Shown in pieces: positions 40,091 to 48,066 of a stretch of DNA of 59,382 nt. Origin of the DNA: Clostridium sp. D43t1_170807_H7 (GTDB lineage: Bacteria; Bacillota; Clostridia; Clostridiales; Clostridiaceae); contig NZ_JADNLK010000017.1 in the NCBI RefSeq assembly GCF_015555905.1, positions 1-59,382 of the forward strand. The letters are read 5' to 3'. Position 1 is the stretch's first letter. Each line of letters starts with the position of its first letter. The notes under the pieces are model-generated. The model ran no database searches, was not told where the DNA came from, and saw only the letters and a list, made by a program, of their open reading frames with translations. The translations under genes were made by a program, and so were the position numbers.

Positions 40091-40672
40091 ATGAAAGTTA
40101 AGATAATTAATTCTAATTCTGAAGATTATCAAAAAGAATTAAAATTAAGAAGAATGAATTATGATCAAGTAGTAGTTAATTATCCGGGTGAAAAGGGGAT
40201 AAAGGTTTTTGATAAAGTGGAAGTAGAGTTTATAACAGAAAGTGAAGTTGATGAATTCTTAATTAAGTATAGTGACTTTTTAAAGATTAAATTAAATAGA
40301 GGAATATCAGTTGCATTGTATAAGGGAATTTTAGATACAATAGAAAATGAATTAAAAATTGATTTTAAAAGCTTAAATTTATTAAAAGATAAATACGTAG
40401 TAAATAAAAGAGGCATATGGGAAAAAGAAATTTTATGTGTAATTAATGATATTATGCCTATAAAAATAACTGCTAATGGACAAAATTTTAAAAAAAGTGG
40501 ATTTAATATAGATATTGATGAGATACCCAAAGAAGAATTTTTAGAAATTTGTGCATTCGAAATTAAAAAAATAAATAAAGAAGTTAAAGAAAAAGAAGAT
40601 TTATTAGCGAGATATGGAGAAGTAATAGAAAAAATTAAAAAGCCTGAAAACCCAGTAAAAATGCTACTTTAG
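40091..40672 (+). CDS. Hypothetical protein, 193 aa
   Basis: No family recognised. The start is ATG 40091 after GAGGTGAGGA; the frame is open further upstream but that part lacks a ribosome-binding site. It is mainly charged, Lys/Glu-rich and soluble, with no signal or membrane segment. Residues to about 60 (KIINSNSEDYQKELKLRR… VEFITESEVDEFLIKYSDF) suggest an alpha/beta N-domain, and the C-terminal part (about 150–193) is a charged helix. It lies just before the tRNA array. Codon use is like its neighbours. Confidence 0.8.
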   Translation: MKVKIINSNSEDYQKELKLRRMNYDQVVVNYPGEKGIKVFDKVEVEFITESEVDEFLIKYSDFLKIKLNRGISVALYKGILDTIENELKIDFKSLNLLKDKYVVNKRGIWEKEILCVINDIMPIKITANGQNFKKSGFNIDIDEIPKEEFLEICAFEIKKINKEVKEKEDLLARYGEVIEKIKKPENPVKMLL

Positions 40673-40725
40673 AGAGATATGATAAAACATAATAAAAAAA
40701 ATATAAAAAAATTTTAAAAAAAGTG

Positions 40726-40754
40726 TTGACACTATATATTTTTTTAGGTATTAT
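40726..40754 (+). promoter_or_regulatory. tRNA array promoter
   Basis: Consensus TTGACA (40726–40731), 17-nt spacer, TATTAT (40749–40754). The transcript would start near 40761, about 37 nt before the first tRNA. It is the only strong promoter I see for the 11-gene array. Confidence 0.85.
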
Positions 40755-40797
40755 AGGTAATGTGCTCGGGAGAGCGCAGCAGAAAAGAAAAAACCTA

Positions 40798-40872
40798 GGC
40801 CCCTTGGTCAAGCGGTCAAGACACCACCCTTTCACGGTGGTAACAGGGGTTCGATTCCCCTAGGGGTCACCA
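40798..40872 (+). tRNA. tRNA-Glu(TTC) copy 1
   Basis: Complete cloverleaf. Acceptor GGCCCCT/AGGGGTC, anticodon loop CTTTCAC with anticodon TTC, T-arm GGTTCGATTCC, encoded CCA. All three Glu copies in the array are identical. Confidence 0.97.
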
Positions 40873-40881
40873 TTAATATTT

Positions 40882-40957
40882 GGAAGCATAGCTCAGCTGG
40901 GAGAGCATCTGCCTTACAAGCAGAGGGTCACAGGTTCGATCCCTGTTGTTTCCACCA
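40882..40957 (+). tRNA. tRNA-Val(TAC) copy 1
   Basis: Acceptor GGAAGCA/TGTTTCC, anticodon loop CTTACAA with anticodon TAC, GGTTCGATCCC T-arm, encoded CCA. Identical to the other two Val copies. Confidence 0.97.
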
Positions 40958-40962
40958 AACGC

Positions 40963-41039
40963 GGCTCAGTAGCTCAGTTGGTTAGAGTGCCGGCCTGTCA
41001 CGCCGGAGGTCGAGGGTTCGAGCCCCTTCTGAGTCGCCA
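40963..41039 (+). tRNA. tRNA-Asp(GTC) copy 1
   Basis: Acceptor GGCTCAG/CTGAGTC, anticodon loop CTGTCAC with anticodon GTC, encoded CCA. Identical to the other two Asp copies. Confidence 0.97.
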
Positions 41040-41072
41040 ATTTAAACTTAATATTTAAGTCATAATAAATAC

Positions 41073-41148
41073 GCTTTCTTGGCTCAATTGGCAGAGCAGC
41101 TGACTTGTAATCAGCAGGTTGTGGGTTCGAGTCCCACAGAAAGCTCCA
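41073..41148 (+). tRNA. tRNA-Thr(TGT) copy 1
   Basis: Acceptor GCTTTCT/AGAAAGC, anticodon loop CTTGTAA with anticodon TGT, encoded CCA. Ends the first Glu-Val-Asp-Thr unit. Confidence 0.97.
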
Positions 41149-41153
41149 ATTAT

Positions 41154-41228
41154 GGCCCCTTGGTCAAGCGGTCAAGACACCACCCTTTCACGGTGGTAAC
41201 AGGGGTTCGATTCCCCTAGGGGTCACCA
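41154..41228 (+). tRNA. tRNA-Glu(TTC) copy 2
   Basis: Same sequence as copy 1, 5 bp after tRNA-Thr copy 1; encoded CCA. Confidence 0.97.
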
Positions 41229-41236
41229 TTTATTTC

Positions 41237-41312
41237 GGAAGCATAGCTCAGCTGGGAGAGCATCTGCCTTACAAGCAGAGGGTCACAGGTTCGATCCCTG
41301 TTGTTTCCACCA
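41237..41312 (+). tRNA. tRNA-Val(TAC) copy 2
   Basis: Same sequence as copy 1, anticodon TAC, encoded CCA. Confidence 0.97.
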
Positions 41313-41319
41313 TATATAC

Positions 41320-41396
41320 GGCTCAGTAGCTCAGTTGGTTAGAGTGCCGGCCTGTCACGCCGGAGGTCGAGGGTTCGAGCCCCTTCTGAGTCGCCA
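41320..41396 (+). tRNA. tRNA-Asp(GTC) copy 2
   Basis: Same sequence as copy 1. No tRNA-Thr follows in this unit; a 59-bp spacer leads to the next Glu. Confidence 0.97.
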
Positions 41397-41455
41397 ATTT
41401 TTTAAAGTGCGATGTATAAACAAAAGAATAATACAGTATGATGAACAAAAGCCTA

Positions 41456-41530
41456 GGCCCCTTGGTCAAGCGGTCAAGACACCACCCTTTCACGGTGGTA
41501 ACAGGGGTTCGATTCCCCTAGGGGTCACCA
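41456..41530 (+). tRNA. tRNA-Glu(TTC) copy 3
   Basis: Same sequence as copy 1, preceded by the same CCTA bases that precede copy 1. This hints that the unit boundary lies upstream of Glu. Confidence 0.97.
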
Positions 41531-41538
41531 TTATATTT

Positions 41539-41614
41539 GGAAGCATAGCTCAGCTGGGAGAGCATCTGCCTTACAAGCAGAGGGTCACAGGTTCGATCCC
41601 TGTTGTTTCCACCA
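41539..41614 (+). tRNA. tRNA-Val(TAC) copy 3
   Basis: Same sequence as copies 1 and 2, anticodon TAC. Confidence 0.97.
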
Positions 41615-41620
41615 TCATAC

Positions 41621-41697
41621 GGCTCAGTAGCTCAGTTGGTTAGAGTGCCGGCCTGTCACGCCGGAGGTCGAGGGTTCGAGCCCCTTCTGAGTCGCCA
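41621..41697 (+). tRNA. tRNA-Asp(GTC) copy 3
   Basis: Same sequence as copies 1 and 2, anticodon GTC. Confidence 0.97.
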
Positions 41698-41706
41698 CTT
41701 TAATTT

Positions 41707-41782
41707 GCTTTCTTGGCTCAATTGGCAGAGCAGCTGACTTGTAATCAGCAGGTTGTGGGTTCGAGTCCCACAGAAAGCTCCA
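41707..41782 (+). tRNA. tRNA-Thr(TGT) copy 2
   Basis: Same sequence as Thr copy 1. Last tRNA, followed 3 bp later by the array terminator. Confidence 0.97.
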
Positions 41783-41785
41783 AAA

Positions 41786-41810
41786 ACTCCACAAAAGTGG
41801 AGTTTTTTTG
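41786..41810 (+). terminator. tRNA array terminator
   Basis: ACTCCAC-aaaa-GTGGAGT hairpin followed by TTTTTTTG. Confidence 0.94.
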
Positions 41811-41849
41811 TTATGTAAAAATATAAAATCATATTAATAAAACATAAAT

Positions 41850-41872
41850 AAAAAAGTCGGCTTACGCCGACA
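41850..41872 (-). terminator. Terminator of the dnaD-dnaC-like operon
   Basis: GTCGGC-gtaa-GCCGAC on the minus strand followed by TTTTTTA. Confidence 0.92.
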
Positions 41873-41893
41873 GTCTTAGTGAACTTATCTATT

Positions 41894-42874
41894 CTATCTT
41901 TGTCTTTTTAAATTAAGTTGTATTCTAATATCTTCTGCAAAGAATTTAAATAATTTAAAATCTCCAATTATTCTTGAGGAAATTCTTTCACTGTATCTTT
42001 TTGAGATTAGTGGTAATGTAAGATTAGTAGAAATAAGCATTTTTTTATTCTTTAATATTTTTTTATTTATTAATGTAAATAGTTCAGAAGATGAAAAGTC
42101 TGTTATTTGTTCTGAGCCTAAATCATCTATTATTAATAAATCACAATTAATAAGTAGGTTTTCTAAATCAGTATCATTATTAAATTTTATATCTCTTAGT
42201 GCTCTTAAAAGATCGTCTGCAGTTTTATAAACAACTAAAAAACCTCTATCTAATAATTCTTTTGCAATACACCAAGATAAAAATGTTTTACCAGTTCCTG
42301 AATTACCATAAAATAAAAGATTAGTATTACTGTTCTTAAATGTAGGCAGATACTCTCCAGTTATATATTCTAGAATGTCTTCAATATTTTTTCTTGGAGT
42401 ATATCTTTCATCATTTAATTTATGATTCGGATATAAGTTTATATTAAAGTTTTTAAAATTATTATTTTTAACAGCTTCCTCTAATTCTGAATCTTTATAA
42501 TAAAGTTTAACTAATTTTGATTTAAAACAAGAACATTTTTCAATTCCTATAAAACCTGTATCTTTACATTTAGGACAATTATAATGCAAATTTAAGTATT
42601 CAGGGCTATATCCATGAGATACTAACATTTCATATTTCTTTGCTCTTAAATCAGTAATTTCATCTTTGATATTATCTAATTCTTTAGGGTCAGTAATTCC
42701 CTTTAAAGCAGCCATAGATAAGTTTAAACATAGTTTTTGTATTGTAGTATCTATTTCTAATATTTCTGGGTATTTATTTTTTATTTCTTCGCGCCTTTGA
42801 TTTAGTTTACGGTTTTCTTCTGTACGAGTTTTTTCATACATATCCATAAGCTCTGCTTGATAGCCTTTAATCAT
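41894..42874 (-). CDS. Primosomal ATPase, DnaC/DnaI-type helicase loader
   Basis: 326-aa AAA+ ATPase. The N-terminal part is helical and charged, followed by a zinc-ribbon-like CPKCKDTGFIGIEKCSC (about 120). Walker A is FYGNSGTGKTFLSW (about 190) and Walker B LLIIDDLGSEQ; the arginine-finger region SERISSRIIGDF follows. This layout matches DnaI/DnaC loaders of the replicative helicase. It overlaps the upstream DnaD-domain gene by 8 nt, so they are translationally coupled. The partner helicase is encoded at 29306. Confidence 0.9.
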   Translation of the reverse strand: MIKGYQAELMDMYEKTRTEENRKLNQRREEIKNKYPEILEIDTTIQKLCLNLSMAALKGITDPKELDNIKDEITDLRAKKYEMLVSHGYSPEYLNLHYNCPKCKDTGFIGIEKCSCFKSKLVKLYYKDSELEEAVKNNNFKNFNINLYPNHKLNDERYTPRKNIEDILEYITGEYLPTFKNSNTNLLFYGNSGTGKTFLSWCIAKELLDRGFLVVYKTADDLLRALRDIKFNNDTDLENLLINCDLLIIDDLGSEQITDFSSSELFTLINKKILKNKKMLISTNLTLPLISKRYSERISSRIIGDFKLFKFFAEDIRIQLNLKRQR

Positions 42875-43862
42875 CTTTATCCCATCCTAACAATTTCTTT
42901 TCTAATGAGTCATAATCGTATTCACGAGCTTCAAAGTTATTAAATTTAAGTGGATTAACTTCTGATTGTTTAGAAGCAAAGTTTCGATTTGATTGATTAT
43001 TTTTATAATTAGCTTCTTTTTTCTCTATATCATCTAGTGTTTTTAACTTGCTTTTGTTCCAACTAGATAAAATACCATCTATATATTTAAAGTCAGATCT
43101 GTTTAAACGTTGAAAACAAATATTACAAGCTTTTTCTATTACTTCTAGAGGAAAGGCATAATCGACAATCCACTTTTCTAACATTTCTTCTTGGGGTTTC
43201 ATTAAATCAGGATTTTTAATTCCTAGATAGTTTAATATATGACGAATTTTAACCCATTTATCTTCAGTTTTCTTTATATAATTTTGTGCATCATCAATAG
43301 TTGTAATATTCATATTGTGCCAAGCAATAGCAACTTTTTCAATATATCTATAATCGCTTTTACCTTTTGAAACACAATATTCAAGTAAAATTAGTATTAG
43401 TTCTGAAGAAAAATTAAATTCTTCTTGCCAACCTAGATAAGTTGTCATTTCTTTAGGGGATAGAGGTCTACCTAATAATCTTTCAATATCATTAAGCATA
43501 TCCTTAGTAGATGTTTTATTTAATGCTTCTAATAAATTTACTTCTTTATTTTTTATATTTGAATCTTCTACTAAGTTTATAAACTCTATATTATAGTTTC
43601 CCATTTTATCTATTGGAATAAACCTTAATACACCTTCATCATTCCAATAATTTAAGGCATTTAATATATCTGATTCCAATAAGTTTAGAGATGATGCTAA
43701 AATTGAAGAACTTACTCCCATCTCTCCAGAATTGCTATATTTAAGCATCAATAAATAAACCTTGATGAATTCTCCACGAGCTTTTGGCATATATTTTTCA
43801 ATAAATACATTGCTTACTGGAGTAAAGTTTAATGAATTATTTTTTAGCATAAAAGTGCTCAT
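42867..43862 (-). CDS. DnaD domain replication initiation protein
   Basis: 331-aa protein with an N-terminal winged-helix domain (about 20–100, starting FTPVSNVFIEKYMPKARGEF) and two DnaD-type helical repeats. The first is around IERLLGRPLSPKEMTTYLGWQ and the second around WIVDYAFPLEVIEKACNICF…FKYIDGILSSWNKSKLKTLDDI, which carries the YxxxIxxxW-like signature. It is coupled to the downstream DnaC-like ATPase. By analogy with Bacillus DnaD/DnaB it should remodel DNA and help load the helicase. Confidence 0.9.
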   Translation of the reverse strand: MSTFMLKNNSLNFTPVSNVFIEKYMPKARGEFIKVYLLMLKYSNSGEMGVSSSILASSLNLLESDILNALNYWNDEGVLRFIPIDKMGNYNIEFINLVEDSNIKNKEVNLLEALNKTSTKDMLNDIERLLGRPLSPKEMTTYLGWQEEFNFSSELILILLEYCVSKGKSDYRYIEKVAIAWHNMNITTIDDAQNYIKKTEDKWVKIRHILNYLGIKNPDLMKPQEEMLEKWIVDYAFPLEVIEKACNICFQRLNRSDFKYIDGILSSWNKSKLKTLDDIEKKEANYKNNQSNRNFASKQSEVNPLKFNNFEAREYDYDSLEKKLLGWDKDD

Positions 43863-44102
43863 ATTATTTTTCGACCTTTCTTAAGTTAGATTCTAAATTT
43901 TTATTTAGCAAATCGAAGCTAACTAACGTAAACAACTTTAAGTATTAGAAAAATTTTTTAATACTATACATTTAAATTAATTATAGCAAAGGCTTTCTCA
44001 ACCCTCAACATAACAATTAAATAATAAATATGTATAATATAGCTAAATTAGGGCAAATTAATTGATGTGCTTAAAAAATAGGAGTAGGAGGAATATAAAA
44101 GA

Positions 44103-45257
44103 ATGGACGTGAATGGGCAGAATAACATAAGTATATGGTGGAAAATATTAAAAATAGTTTCAGTGGTTATGTTTATAAATTTGATTTTTATAGTACCATA
44201 TAACAATGTTTATGCAAATTTAAATACAATTAGATTAGAAGAAAATGAGTTAATCATAAAGGATAAAGTAGCTAGTGAAAAAGATTTAGGAAGTTTAACT
44301 TCAGATTTTAACTTAAGTACAGTTAATGTATTTAATTCTAATATGAGTAATGTTTTTACTATTAATTTAAAAGGCCATTCAATAAGGTTAGCAGATAATA
44401 CTGTTGGACTTACATCTTTAATTGAATATAAGCACTCAATCTTAGAATATATATGCAATTCTTATATAAATGAATTGGGGATTAATGTTAATAATATTAC
44501 AGCAATACAGATTATGGGAACAATTAATTCAGATATAGAAAAAAATAGACTATCAAGTTTAAACTTAAGTGGTGAAGTGGCAAAAGAGGTATATGATGCG
44601 TCTGTAATAAATGAAAGTTTATCAGGGTTAGATTTTAAAATAGATTTAACAGAATCTGAAGTTATTGAACCAGAAACAGTAACAGAGGAATGTAGTGATT
44701 TATATATAGGAGAAACCGAGACTGTTCAAGGGGTAAGGGGAATGAACTTAGTTCATAAAGAGATAATTTATGATGGATTAAATAAAAGTAAAGAGAAAGT
44801 AGTAAGTAAACAAACTATTCAACCAGCTGTTAATACTATAGTAAAAATAGGTACTAAGAATCCATATTATGATGGAATAGCATTTTTATCTAATCCAAGT
44901 AAAGGTGGATATTTAAGCTCTTATTTCGGAGAGGTTAGAGCAAAATCGGTTCATAAGGGGATAGATATAGCTAAAAATTTAGGAGCCAGTGTAAATGCAT
45001 CTTTAGATGGAAAGGTGATTAAGGCTGGATATAATAATGGTGGATATGGTAACCTAATAGTAATACAACACGGAAATAATATGAAAACATATTATGCACA
45101 TTTAAATGAGATATATGTTAATGTTGGTGATATTGTAAAGAAAGATGAGATTATAGGTACTGTTGGAAGCACAGGAAATAGTACAGGACCACATTTACAT
45201 TTTGAACTTAGAGTCGATAATCAGCCAGTAGATCCGGTTAAATATATACAACAATAA
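44103..45257 (+). CDS. M23 family peptidase with G5 domain
   Basis: 384-aa exported cell-wall hydrolase. The N-terminal hydrophobic segment (about 16–38, ending NNVYAN) is a signal peptide or anchor. A variable middle is followed by a G5 domain (about 195–255, ETVQGVRGMNLVHKEIIYDG) that may bind peptidoglycan. The C-terminal LytM/M23 domain has zinc motifs HKGIDIA, YYAHL and GPHLHFEL, all intact. It should cut peptide cross-links. Monocistronic, ending in a perfect palindromic terminator. Confidence 0.95.
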   Translation: MDVNGQNNISIWWKILKIVSVVMFINLIFIVPYNNVYANLNTIRLEENELIIKDKVASEKDLGSLTSDFNLSTVNVFNSNMSNVFTINLKGHSIRLADNTVGLTSLIEYKHSILEYICNSYINELGINVNNITAIQIMGTINSDIEKNRLSSLNLSGEVAKEVYDASVINESLSGLDFKIDLTESEVIEPETVTEECSDLYIGETETVQGVRGMNLVHKEIIYDGLNKSKEKVVSKQTIQPAVNTIVKIGTKNPYYDGIAFLSNPSKGGYLSSYFGEVRAKSVHKGIDIAKNLGASVNASLDGKVIKAGYNNGGYGNLIVIQHGNNMKTYYAHLNEIYVNVGDIVKKDEIIGTVGSTGNSTGPHLHFELRVDNQPVDPVKYIQQ

Positions 45258-45287
45258 AAGAAACACCATTAATGGTGTTTCTTTTAT
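45256..45287. terminator. Bidirectional terminator
   Basis: Perfect palindrome AAAAGAAACACCATT/AATGGTGTTTCTTTT. It overlaps the last codons of both convergent genes. Confidence 0.93.
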
Positions 45288-46483
45288 TGTTGTAAAACTT
45301 TATTTATATCTATTTTACCTTCACCTTGTTGATTTTTAGGAATATCTAATGGAGTTGAAGCTACCTTTAATAAAGATAAAATATCATCGAATGTAAATTC
45401 AGGATGTTGTTCAAATAAAAGAGCACATAGACCAGATACATATGCGGCAGATATAGATGTGCCGGTAAAACTTTTATATGAAGTATCTAATTTTGGTGCA
45501 TGCATTTTAGTATTGTTTTTATATGATATATAAGATGTATTAGAATTTAAAGACATTATATCAACACATGCAGCACAGAAATCAGGCTTTTTATCCTTTT
45601 TTATTGCACCACAAGATGAATATGAGTAAGATTTTGTTTCAGATGAAGTTGTGTCTATACCTGAAACAGTAATACAATTAGTACTTAAGGCAATTCCTGT
45701 AATAGATCCATCTATATTTTTATTGCTACCACTAGGTAGCACACAAACTATGGAGTGAAGTCGTGCTTTTTTAAATAGAGCATCAAATTGTGTAAAAATA
45801 AACTTATTATAATAAAGAGTTTCAAAGGGTAAACAGATAACTTTAATGTTATACTTTTCACTACTATTAATTAAATCTTCTAATGAAAATAAAACATCAG
45901 AAACATAGCCTTTTCCTAATTTATCAAATGCCTTGAAGCAATGAATATTAGCTTCTGGGGCAACTCCAGTATATATTTTATTTGAAGCTAGTCCATTACC
46001 AGCAATTATTCCACATGTACATGTTCCATGTCCATTATCATCATAAGGATAAGGGAGTTCGTTAACTAAATCAACAAATGTACTTATTCTATTAATGGGA
46101 TAAGTTAAATCTCCATGGGGATATACGCCAGAATCAATAATACCAACACCAATACCACGGCCGTATATAGAAAGTTTATTTGAAAGTCTAACCTTGTTAG
46201 CTGTAGGGATACTCATACCACACAATGAAAGGTATTGATCTAAACAAATATAGTGGATTTCTGGATATTCTAATAATAGCTCTATTGATTTAGCTTTTAC
46301 TTGAGCACATATTATATTACATGATTCAATTTTTCTTATAACTGTACCCCGATAGGAGTTTATTTTTTTAGAAATTGAATCTGGGAAGTTTCTATATTTT
46401 ATTAAAATTCTATATTCATTAATACTACTAGATGCTAAAAGACTTTTAAGATTAGGATCTAGTTTTTTAGTTGAAGAAAACAT
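45284..46483 (-). CDS. S8 family (subtilisin-like) serine protease
   Basis: 399-aa protease with no signal peptide, so probably cytoplasmic or spore-associated. An inhibitor-like prodomain (about 1–90, EYRILIKYRN…EYPEIHYICLD) precedes the catalytic domain. The triad is visible: Asp in GVGIIDSGV, His in DNGHGTCTCG and Ser in FTGTSISAAYVSG. The oxyanion Asn region, usually AAGN, reads VLPSGSNKN, so the Asn is shifted. Csp germination proteases are related, but this one lacks their longer architecture. It converges with the M23 gene. Confidence 0.9.
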   Translation of the reverse strand: MFSSTKKLDPNLKSLLASSSINEYRILIKYRNFPDSISKKINSYRGTVIRKIESCNIICAQVKAKSIELLLEYPEIHYICLDQYLSLCGMSIPTANKVRLSNKLSIYGRGIGVGIIDSGVYPHGDLTYPINRISTFVDLVNELPYPYDDNGHGTCTCGIIAGNGLASNKIYTGVAPEANIHCFKAFDKLGKGYVSDVLFSLEDLINSSEKYNIKVICLPFETLYYNKFIFTQFDALFKKARLHSIVCVLPSGSNKNIDGSITGIALSTNCITVSGIDTTSSETKSYSYSSCGAIKKDKKPDFCAACVDIMSLNSNTSYISYKNNTKMHAPKLDTSYKSFTGTSISAAYVSGLCALLFEQHPEFTFDDILSLLKVASTPLDIPKNQQGEGKIDINKVLQQ

Positions 46484-46566
46484 AAAAAACTCCTAAAATT
46501 ATTCACATTACTATAATATATGAATTAGGAGCTTTTTGTTAATATAATATAAATTAAATATATGAA

Positions 46567-46606
46567 TAAAAAAAGCATTAGATGTTATTATGGATCATCT
46601 GAATGC
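46567..46606 (-). terminator. Terminator for the dUTPase-like gene
   Basis: Minus-strand GCATTCAGATG / CATCTAATGC stem with an internal bulge followed by TTTTTTT. Confidence 0.82.
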
Positions 46607-46615
46607 TTTAAATAA

Positions 46616-47068
46616 TTAATATATAAATGAATTAAAAATTTCTTCTTCTGAATAACCTAAAGTAATACCTAAACTTAATACATCTTCAAGGAGAGTGAAA
46701 AAGTGATCATTAGAAGGTGATATTATTAAGTCGTTTATATCGATATATAGGTTTAAAAATTGATCGCTTAAGCAGTAATCGTTAGGTCTAAGCACTACTT
46801 CGTAACTATCAATATAATGCTTATCAATACCTAGATTAATTACATGTGCAAGAAAATCTGCATACTTAATAAACACAGTTTCTTTGCTTAAATTTAAGCC
46901 GTCGTCTATCCAGTATTTATAACACTTAGTTTCTTCTGCTAATGAACTTAATTTAACCTGCAGTTCAAGATGCTTTCTCGCCCAAAGTTTATATTGTGAG
47001 AGATTCTGATTAATTAAGATTTCATGCCTTTTTTCTTTTTGTAATTCCACAATTGGTAAAATGTTCAT
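46616..47068 (-). CDS. dUTPase-like (dimeric, all-alpha) protein, likely degenerate
   Basis: 150-aa all-helical protein. The order LQ…LELQVKLSSLAEETKCYKYW… KYADFLAHVINLGID… LEDVLSLGITLG follows the dimeric dUTPase fold, in which the helices read VELGELANE-x-(F/Y)KYW and EYVDxLHF. Three of the four metal-binding acidic positions appear changed (E to K, E to S, E to K), leaving only the Asp. It would then not hydrolyse dUTP normally. Monocistronic with its own terminator; GGGGAGGAC precedes ATG. Confidence 0.7.
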   Translation of the reverse strand: MNILPIVELQKEKRHEILINQNLSQYKLWARKHLELQVKLSSLAEETKCYKYWIDDGLNLSKETVFIKYADFLAHVINLGIDKHYIDSYEVVLRPNDYCLSDQFLNLYIDINDLIISPSNDHFFTLLEDVLSLGITLGYSEEEIFNSFIY

Positions 47069-47194
47069 AAGTGTCCTCCCCGTCTACTAGGATTAATATA
47101 ATATATTTTACAGAAATAATTAAAGCTTGAAAAGTGGAGTAAACGAATACAAAAAAATAAAGTTTAAAATTCTATTGTTACAAATCTCAATATA

Positions 47195-47228
47195 AAAAAG
47201 AGCAACTAAAAAATATAGCGCTCTTTTT
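47195..47228 (-). terminator. Terminator for the 2H-like gene
   Basis: Stem AAAAAGAGC / GCTCTTTTT around a 16-nt loop, followed on the minus strand by T-rich sequence. Confidence 0.75.
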
Positions 47229-47242
47229 AATATAAAAAATTA

Positions 47243-47770
47243 TTAAATTGTTTTTAAAGGGTATGTTTGAATTAATGTTTCTCTTCGATTATTGGATATT
47301 TTCCAAAGTTCTAATCTATTAACTTTTAATGTTAAAATGCTAGGTTTATATTCGATCTCTGTATCAAATTTTTTATTATCTCTATTAATATAGTTAATAT
47401 TAGCTAGAGAAAGATGAAGATCGCTATTATCATTTTTCACATTAAAACCATACATTTTAAGATTATCACCAATTAGTCTATCTAATTTCTTAATATATCC
47501 AATTTTTTCGATTTTTAAGTTGAGAGTTTTATTTGAGTCGCAAAGAGTTACAGTTGATGACAGCTCTACCTTAAAGTTTTTATATGGTTTTAAAATCTTA
47601 TCAATAACAGTATTAAGTTTATCTATATTAGGATTCTCTATTACCTCTAAAGGAATATAAGGAATTGGGGAATTTCTATTTGCTCTATACTTTTTAGATA
47701 AACTTCTTTGAATTGGACTTAAATTTTTATAAGATACATCATCAAATAATGCTACCAAATAATATTTCAT
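47243..47770 (-). CDS. 2H phosphoesterase / 2'-5' RNA ligase-like protein
   Basis: 175-aa protein starting MKYYLVALFDDVSYKNLSPI and ending LELWKISNNRRETLIQTYPL, as in the clostridial 2'-5' RNA ligase-like family. The second catalytic motif is intact (LHLSLANI, H-x-S-x). The first, normally HITL, reads YIPL in PIPYIPLEVIE, so one of the two histidines is missing. Activity is therefore doubtful; nucleic acid binding may remain. Monocistronic, divergent from murA. Confidence 0.7.
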   Translation of the reverse strand: MKYYLVALFDDVSYKNLSPIQRSLSKKYRANRNSPIPYIPLEVIENPNIDKLNTVIDKILKPYKNFKVELSSTVTLCDSNKTLNLKIEKIGYIKKLDRLIGDNLKMYGFNVKNDNSDLHLSLANINYINRDNKKFDTEIEYKPSILTLKVNRLELWKISNNRRETLIQTYPLKTI

Positions 47771-47838
47771 GTTATAACCTCACAAGTTAAATTTTGTATA
47801 ATACGTTTATATTAAATTATATCACACATAAGCTTGAA

Positions 47839-47868
47839 TTGACAATTTGTATATTTAAGCAATATCTT
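47839..47868 (+). promoter_or_regulatory. Possible murA promoter
   Basis: TTGACA (47839–47844), 18-nt spacer, TATCTT (47863–47868). It leaves a leader of about 190 nt before murA; other promoters in between cannot be excluded. Confidence 0.5.
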
Positions 47869-48066
47869 ATGGTAAAGTTAAAAAATAAGGAGCTTTGGAA
47901 GAAAAAAACGCTATTAACTCATACATACTTTATGATATAATCAATAGTGTTGACTAAAAATTTGTAAGACAAACAAAGAAAATTTGCCTTATGAAACAAA
48001 AATTGGATAATTTTTATATTATAGGATAGATTAATATATATATAAATTTGGATAAGGGTGAATAGG

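Noticed and set aside
41335..41643. 102-codon open frame across the tRNA array
   Set aside because: It runs through several tRNA genes and its product is only translated tRNA sequence; no ribosome-binding site.
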